64,000 nucleotides of DNA from Marinimicrobium koreense (GTDB lineage: Bacteria > Pseudomonadota > Gammaproteobacteria > Pseudomonadales > Cellvibrionaceae), in assembly GCF_003762925.1 (NCBI RefSeq), contig NZ_RJUK01000001.1, forward strand, positions 1,302,001-1,366,000, in the 5' to 3' direction. The notes beneath the pieces were generated by a model. It saw only the letters and a program-made list of their open reading frames with translations, searched no databases and was not told the origin of the DNA. Position 1 is the first letter of the stretch. Every line of letters begins with the position of its first letter. The position numbers and the translations under genes are program-made. Below, one piece after another: positions 58,830-64,000 of this stretch.

Positions 58830-61800
58830 TTAGGAATAGACCAGGTGGACGCTCTCTGGGCCATAGGTGTCGCGCAGGCGCTGGAGCAGATCGTCCTCGG
58901 GGCGGACCTGCCAGGCCTGCCCCAGGCGTACCTGACCACGGGCGCCCTGACGGGTGTAGTCGATTACGATCGGACAACGCCCCTCCCGGTAGGGGTCCAG
59001 CAGCTCGCCCAACTGGCGCGAGAAGTTGGCCGACAGAGCGCCTGCTTCCACCGCCAGACACAGCTCCCGAGCTCGCTCCTGACGCATATCCGACAACAGG
59101 CGCAACTGATCGGCGCGCATTTTCAGCGAACCGCTGTAATCGTCGTGGCTCACTTGCCCGGTGATCACCAACAGGCTGTCTTTCAACAGCAGGTCCCGGT
59201 ATTCATTGAAGGTATCGCTGAACACCGCCACTTCGATGCGGCCGGTGCGGTCATCCAGAGTGACGAAGCCCATGTTGTCGCCGCGCTTGGTTTTCATCAC
59301 CCTCATGGCCACCACCAACCCGGCCACCGTCTGGGACTCTTTCTGGGGTTTCAGGTCGCTGATGCGGGAGCTCACCAGGTGGTTCAACTCACTGTCGTAC
59401 TCGTCGATCGGGTGTCCGGTCAGGTACAGGCCGAGGGTTTCCTTCTCGCCGTGCAGGCGCTCTTTCATGCTCCAGCTGCGAACTTTGTGGAACTCGCCGT
59501 AAGCATCCCCTTCCGGGTCACCGCCGGGAATCACATCGCCAAACAGATCCACCATACCCGCACTCTGGTTGGCGGCTTTCTGCTCGGCGGTTTTCACCGC
59601 TTCGTTGATCGCCGCGAACATGACCGCGCGATCGTAATCAATATCCACGCCCGGGCCCAGCTTGTCGGCGGCACCGGAGCGAATCAAAGCTTCCAGAGCC
59701 CGCTTGTTCACCTTGCGCGGGTCGACGCGGGCACAGAAATCGAACAGATCTTTGAAGGGACCGTCCTTGCGCGCCGCGATAATGCTTTCCACCGGGCCTT
59801 CACCCAGGCCTTTGATGGCACCGAGACCGTAGATGATGTTGTTGTCATCGTCCACGCTGAACTGGAACTCACCGGTGTTCACATCCGGTGGCAACAGTTG
59901 CAGGTTCATCTGGCGACATTCTTCGATGAAGGTCACCACTTTGTCGGTTTTGTCCATGTCCGAGGACATGGTGGCGGCCATAAAGTGTGCCGGGTAGTGG
60001 GCCTTCAGCCACGCGGTCTGATACGACACCAACGCGTAGGCGGCGGAGTGGGATTTGTTGAAACCGTAACCGGCGAACTTTTCCACCAGGTCGAAAATCT
60101 TCATCGCCAGGTCGGGATCAATACCCTGCTCTTTCGCCCCCTGAGCGAACACTTCCCGCTGTTTGGCCATTTCCTCGGGCTTTTTCTTACCCATCGCCCG
60201 GCGCAGCAGGTCGGCGCCGCCGAGACTGTAGCCCGCCAGCTCCTGGGCGATCTGCATCACCTGTTCCTGATACACGATCACGCCATAGGTGGGCTTGAGA
60301 ATCGGCTCCAGACGCTCGTGCTGGTACTGGGCATCCGGGTAGGCCACTTTGGCACGGCCGTGCTTCCGGTTGATGAAGTCGTCCACCATGCCCGAGTCCA
60401 AGGGACCGGGACGGAACAGAGCCACCAGGGCAATCAGCTCTTCCAGGCTTTCCGGCACCATGCGCTTGATCAGGTCTTTCATGCCCCGGGATTCAAGCTG
60501 GAACACGGCGGTGGTTTCCGCCCGCTTGAGCATATCGAACGTCGGTTTGTCGTCGAGGGGAATCGCGGCGATATCCAGGGGCTCCTCCCCCACCTTGGCG
60601 CGCTGCTGATCAATCATCGCCTTGGCCCAGTCGATGATCGTCAGGGTCCGCAGGCCCAGGAAGTCGAACTTCACCAGGCCGGCGTCTTCCACGTCGTTCT
60701 TGTCGTACTGGGTGACCAGGCCACTACCGGTCTCATCGCAGTACAACGGGGCGAAATCAGTCAGCTTGGTCGGGGCGATCACCACCCCACCGGCGTGCTT
60801 ACCGACGTTTCTCGCCAAACCCTCGAGCTGTTTGGCCATTTCCCAGATTTCCTGGGCTTCCTCGTCGACTTCGAGAAATTCGCGCAGCACCTCTTCCTGC
60901 TCCAGCGCCGCTTCCAGAGTCATCCCCGGCGTGGCCGGAATCATCTTGGAAAGTTTGTCCGCCAGACCGTAGGACTTACCCTGCACCCGAGCCACATCGC
61001 GCACCACGGCCTTGGCGGCCATGGTACCGAAGGTGATGATCTGACTGACCGCATCCCGGCCATAGTTGTCAGCCACGTAGGCGATCACCTGGTCGCGATT
61101 GTCCATGCAGAAGTCGACGTCGAAGTCGGGCATCGACACCCGTTCCGGGTTCAGGAACCGTTCGAACAGCAGGTCGTACTGCAGTGGATCCAGATCGGTA
61201 ATATCCAGTGAATAGGCAACCAGCGAACCGGCACCCGAACCCCGCCCGGGCCCCACGGGAATATCGTGGTCTTTGGCCCACTGGATAAAGTCCATTACGA
61301 TCAGAAAGTAACCGGGGAACCCCATCTGGATGATGATATCCAGCTCAAACTGCAGGCGGGTTTCGTAGGCTTTTTTGCGCTCCTGATAATCCGCCGCCTG
61401 CGGATCGAGAATTCGTTCCAGTCGTTTGTACAGACCTTCGTAGGAAATTTTCTCGAAAAATTCGTTCTCGGTCATTCCATCGGGAATGGGGTACTCGGGC
61501 AAATAGTATTTGCCGAGTTCAATATCCAGGTTACAGCGCCTGGCAATTTCCACCGAGTTTTCCAGCGCCTCGGGGATGTCGCTGAACAGCTCCGCCATTT
61601 CCTCGGGCGAGCGCAGGTACTGCTGATCGCCGTAACGCCGTTCGCGACGTGGGTCATCCAGGGCCCGCCCTTCACTGATACACACCCGCGCTTCATGGGC
61701 CTCGAACTCGTCCTGACGAAGAAACCGGACATCGTTGGTCGCCACCACCGGACACTGCGCCTGCGCAGCGAGGTCCACCGCCGCGTGCAGATAGTCCTCA

Positions 61801-62330
61801 TCGTTGTCGCGACCGGTGCGTTGCAGCTCAAGATAAAACCGGTTGGGAAAGTCTTCCATCCAGCCGCTGAGCAGTTCTTTCGCTTGATTCTGCCGACTGG
61901 CGATCAGCGCCACACCAATATCACCGAACTTGCCCCCGGAGAGCGCAATCACGCCCTCGGTCAGCTCACTGATCCACTCGCGCTGAACATAGGCGATGCC
62001 CTGCTGTTGGCCTTTTTGCCAGGCGCGGGAGATCAGTTCAATAATGTTTTTGTACCCTTTGTTGTTCATGGCCAACAGGGTAATCAACGTGGGCTTGCCG
62101 TCGGGGTCGGCGTTGGCGACCAGGAAGTCGCTGCCGGCAATGGGTTTGAGGCCGGCGCCCTGGGCGGCTTTGTAGAATTTGATCAGGCCGTAGAAGTTGG
62201 TCTGGTCGGTGACGGCCACCGCCGGCATGCCCAGCTCGGCCACGCGTTTGACCAGGGGTTTGATGCGCACCAAACTGTCCGAGAGGGAGTATTCGGTGTG
62301 TAATCTGAGATGGACGAATTCTGTGGTCAT
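58830..62330 (-). CDS. dnaE: DNA polymerase III alpha subunit
   Basis: Main replicative polymerase, 1166 residues. PHP domain at the amino end (FVHLRLHTEYSLSDSLVRI), catalytic palm with acidic PDFDVDFCMDNRD, PGRGSGAGSLVAY, and GGAGDKLGPG-like helix-hairpin-helix plus OB fold near the end (GLVVAMRVMKTKRGDNMGFVTLDDRTGRIE). The gene order lpxB-rnhB-dnaE-accA is the classic gammaproteobacterial arrangement. Long opposite-strand open frames are shadows. Confidence 0.98.
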   Translation of the reverse strand: MTTEFVHLRLHTEYSLSDSLVRIKPLVKRVAELGMPAVAVTDQTNFYGLIKFYKAAQGAGLKPIAGSDFLVANADPDGKPTLITLLAMNNKGYKNIIELISRAWQKGQQQGIAYVQREWISELTEGVIALSGGKFGDIGVALIASRQNQAKELLSGWMEDFPNRFYLELQRTGRDNDEDYLHAAVDLAAQAQCPVVATNDVRFLRQDEFEAHEARVCISEGRALDDPRRERRYGDQQYLRSPEEMAELFSDIPEALENSVEIARRCNLDIELGKYYLPEYPIPDGMTENEFFEKISYEGLYKRLERILDPQAADYQERKKAYETRLQFELDIIIQMGFPGYFLIVMDFIQWAKDHDIPVGPGRGSGAGSLVAYSLDITDLDPLQYDLLFERFLNPERVSMPDFDVDFCMDNRDQVIAYVADNYGRDAVSQIITFGTMAAKAVVRDVARVQGKSYGLADKLSKMIPATPGMTLEAALEQEEVLREFLEVDEEAQEIWEMAKQLEGLARNVGKHAGGVVIAPTKLTDFAPLYCDETGSGLVTQYDKNDVEDAGLVKFDFLGLRTLTIIDWAKAMIDQQRAKVGEEPLDIAAIPLDDKPTFDMLKRAETTAVFQLESRGMKDLIKRMVPESLEELIALVALFRPGPLDSGMVDDFINRKHGRAKVAYPDAQYQHERLEPILKPTYGVIVYQEQVMQIAQELAGYSLGGADLLRRAMGKKKPEEMAKQREVFAQGAKEQGIDPDLAMKIFDLVEKFAGYGFNKSHSAAYALVSYQTAWLKAHYPAHFMAATMSSDMDKTDKVVTFIEECRQMNLQLLPPDVNTGEFQFSVDDDNNIIYGLGAIKGLGEGPVESIIAARKDGPFKDLFDFCARVDPRKVNKRALEALIRSGAADKLGPGVDIDYDRAVMFAAINEAVKTAEQKAANQSAGMVDLFGDVIPGGDPEGDAYGEFHKVRSWSMKERLHGEKETLGLYLTGHPIDEYDSELNHLVSSRISDLKPQKESQTVAGLVVAMRVMKTKRGDNMGFVTLDDRTGRIEVAVFSDTFNEYRDLLLKDSLLVITGQVSHDDYSGSLKMRADQLRLLSDMRQERARELCLAVEAGALSANFSRQLGELLDPYREGRCPIVIDYTRQGARGQVRLGQAWQVRPEDDLLQRLRDTYGPESVHLVYS

Positions 62331-62345
62331 AAAATCTGCCGGGTA

Positions 62346-62963
62346 TTAAAAGAGTTCAATCTGCTCCAGGCGTTCGCGGATTGGGGCGTAGGAGGTGCGG
62401 TGGATGGGTGTGACACCAAGGGTGTCCAGCGCCGCCATGTGGGTTTTGGTCGGGTAGCCCTTGTGCTCCGCGAATCCATAGCCCGGATACTGCTGATCGA
62501 ATGCCACCATCTCACGATCCCGCGCCACCTTGGCCAGAATCGACGCCGCACTGATCGCCGGGTGACGACTATCGCCCTTCACTACCGCCTCCGCCGAATA
62601 CGCCCACTTCGGCAGACGGTTCCCATCCACCAGCACATGCTCCGGCGGCGACGCCAAGCCCTCTACCGCGCGGGTCATCGCCAACAGACTCGCCTGCAGA
62701 ATATTGAGCCGATCAATCTCCGCCACCGACGCCCGGGCGATACACCAGGCCGCGGCCTTCTGTTGAATCTCATCGAACAACCGCTCGCGCCGCTTCTCGG
62801 TGAGTTTCTTTGAATCGTTCAAGCCATCAATCGGTTGCTGGGGGTCCAGAATCACCGCCGCGGCCACAACGTCGCCCGCCAAGGGCCCTCGTCCCACCTC
62901 ATCCACGCCGGCGAGCCAAGGGCCAGTGTACGCCGATTCAAACGGTTCCAAAACCACGCTCAT
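62346..62963 (-). CDS. rnhB: Ribonuclease HII
   Basis: Removes misincorporated ribonucleotides and RNA in hybrids. The 205 residues have [21 protein letters not shown] with the catalytic Asp/Glu (positions about 20-40), then [14 protein letters not shown] and a third Asp in [10 protein letters not shown]; the fourth lies near [19 protein letters not shown]. Its ATG overlaps the lpxB stop (ATGA). dnaE starts 15 bases downstream. Confidence 0.97.
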   Translation of the reverse strand: MSVVLEPFESAYTGPWLAGVDEVGRGPLAGDVVAAAVILDPQQPIDGLNDSKKLTEKRRERLFDEIQQKAAAWCIARASVAEIDRLNILQASLLAMTRAVEGLASPPEHVLVDGNRLPKWAYSAEAVVKGDSRHPAISAASILAKVARDREMVAFDQQYPGYGFAEHKGYPTKTHMAALDTLGVTPIHRTSYAPIRERLEQIELF

Positions 62964-64000
62964 CGGGACCGGGCCTCCACCAGCTCTGCAATGGCCGCTG
63001 CGGCTTTTTCACTGGCGTTGCGGGCGAGGTTCCGGTGCATGTCCGTGAACGTCTCCACCAGCGCCTCCGTCTGCTCCGGGTGATCGATATAGTCCAACAC
63101 CGCCGCACTCAGCGCTTCGGGTGTGGCCGCGTCCTGAAGCAGTTCCGGCACCAGGGCAAGGTCGGCCAGCAGGTTGGGCAGCGAGACATACTTCGTTTTG
63201 AGCATGCGGGACAGGATCGCGTAGGACAAGCGGGCCATTTTGTAGGCCACTACCATGGGCGTTTTGAGCAACATGGCTTCCAGCGCCGTGGTGCCGGAGG
63301 AAATCAACGCAACATCGGCGGCCGCCATGGCCTGCTGGGACTGCCCTTGCACCAGGTGGACCGGTAGATCCACAAACTCGGACAACTGATGATAAATCTG
63401 CCGGTAGCGTTCGGGACTGGCGGCGGGAATCACAAACTGCAGGTTGGGCCGGTGCTCCCGGCACAGCCGGGCCGCCTTCAGAAACAGGGGGCCGAGCTGC
63501 TCTACCTCGCCACTGCGGCTGCCCGGCAGCAGTGCGACCAAGGGGCCTTTGTGATCGATTCGCAGGGCCGCCCGGGCGCCCATGGCATCAACCTCCAGCG
63601 GAATTTCATCGGCCAGGTGGTGGCCGACAAAGGCCACGGGGACCTGATGTTGCTCGTAGAAGGCCGCCTCAAAGGGCAACAGGGTGAGCATCAGATCGAC
63701 ACTGCGGGCAATGCCTTTGATCCGCCCCTGGCGCCAGGCCCAGACCGAGGGGCTGACGTAGTGCACCGTGGGCACGCCCGCCGAGCGCAGGTGCCGTTCG
63801 ATATTGAGGGTGAAATCCGGGGAGTCGACTCCAATGAAGACCGCAGGCGGCTGCTCGGTAAAATGGTTTTTCAGAAACTTGCGGATTTTCAGCAGTTCCG
63901 GCAGGCGCTTGAGCGGGTCGATCAAGCCCATGACCGACAGTCGGTCCATCGGGAAAAACGAGTGGAATCCCTGCTCGAGCATACGCGGTCCGCCAATGCC
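62960..64000 (-). CDS. lpxB: Lipid-A-disaccharide synthase, carboxyl part (runs off right edge)
   Basis: Condenses UDP-diacylglucosamine with lipid X to lipid A disaccharide at the inner membrane. About 346 codons are in the window. The frame is open to the edge and begins [19 protein letters not shown], matching the family GxGGPxM motif, so roughly 35 residues are missing upstream. Other blocks are [48 protein letters not shown] and [22 protein letters not shown]. It overlaps rnhB by four bases. Confidence 0.97.
   Translation of the reverse strand, partial: GIGGPRMLEQGFHSFFPMDRLSVMGLIDPLKRLPELLKIRKFLKNHFTEQPPAVFIGVDSPDFTLNIERHLRSAGVPTVHYVSPSVWAWRQGRIKGIARSVDLMLTLLPFEAAFYEQHQVPVAFVGHHLADEIPLEVDAMGARAALRIDHKGPLVALLPGSRSGEVEQLGPLFLKAARLCREHRPNLQFVIPAASPERYRQIYHQLSEFVDLPVHLVQGQSQQAMAAADVALISSGTTALEAMLLKTPMVVAYKMARLSYAILSRMLKTKYVSLPNLLADLALVPELLQDAATPEALSAAVLDYIDHPEQTEALVETFTDMHRNLARNASEKAAAAIAELVEARSR

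Noticed and set aside
58701-61211. 836-codon open frame on the plus strand opposite dnaE
   Set aside because: Shadow of dnaE; no family features and no ribosome site.

Overview
This window is a 64 kb piece of a GC-rich gammaproteobacterial chromosome. The evidence is conserved gene order: lepA-lepB-DUF4845-rnc, purL next to mltF, pyrC-rnt, aceE-aceF, and lpxB-rnhB-dnaE-accA. A periplasmic MotY-type flagellar stator protein, a Fur-boxed siderophore receptor, several lipoproteins and many sensory and envelope proteins suggest a free-living, probably marine or saline, motile heterotroph. A Cellvibrionales-type genus such as Marinimicrobium would fit, but that placement is inference. No tRNA, rRNA, CRISPR array, transposase or integrase was seen.

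Layout. 1-5000 (minus): secretion, translation and periplasmic quality control (degQ-like, lepA, lepB, DUF4845, rnc). 5100-9900: motY, pyrC-rnt, a tandem universal stress protein, a lipoprotein and a palindromic repeat. 9900-16250: purL and mltF diverge from a shared 314-base gap, followed by a YigZ/IMPACT protein. 16280-21560: an MFS transporter preceded by a rubredoxin gene interrupted by TGA, an Atm1-type ABC exporter, an outer-membrane TraF-like protein and a small lipoprotein. 21600-25080: an iron-regulated TonB receptor with a near-consensus Fur box, a 44-residue Cys-rich mini-protein, and MipA/OmpV.

25100-29640 is an AT-rich accessory island unlike its neighbours. It holds a translationally coupled type II restriction-modification operon (endonuclease, then adenine methyltransferase, then an unknown 110-residue protein), a secreted Cys-containing protein and four small membrane proteins. 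Its modules are separated by imperfect palindromes with recurring TATAAC / TTAGCAT ends that resemble degenerate integron attC sites. This is the part most likely to hold undescribed biology.

29670-34520 (minus) is a tight housekeeping operon: pdxH, quinone oxidoreductase, CaiB-type CoA transferase, DUF1653, tadA, HI0933-type flavoprotein. mobA diverges from it. 35300-38350 carries a SulP anion transporter with a long leader (29-residue peptide, alternative hairpins), a tandem Usp protein and a VanZ-like protein. Then come a stand-alone CHASE sensor, an esterase lipoprotein, the aceEF pyruvate dehydrogenase operon, an M16 protease with a PerM-type transporter, TusA, an M48 chaperone-protease, a PAS-GGDEF-EAL protein, slyX / serine hydrolase / cytochrome c, YciH, a 141-bp palindromic element, a DUF-type inner-membrane protein, and the accA-dnaE-rnhB-lpxB cluster, which runs off the right edge. 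Both edges cut genes (rnc left, lpxB right).
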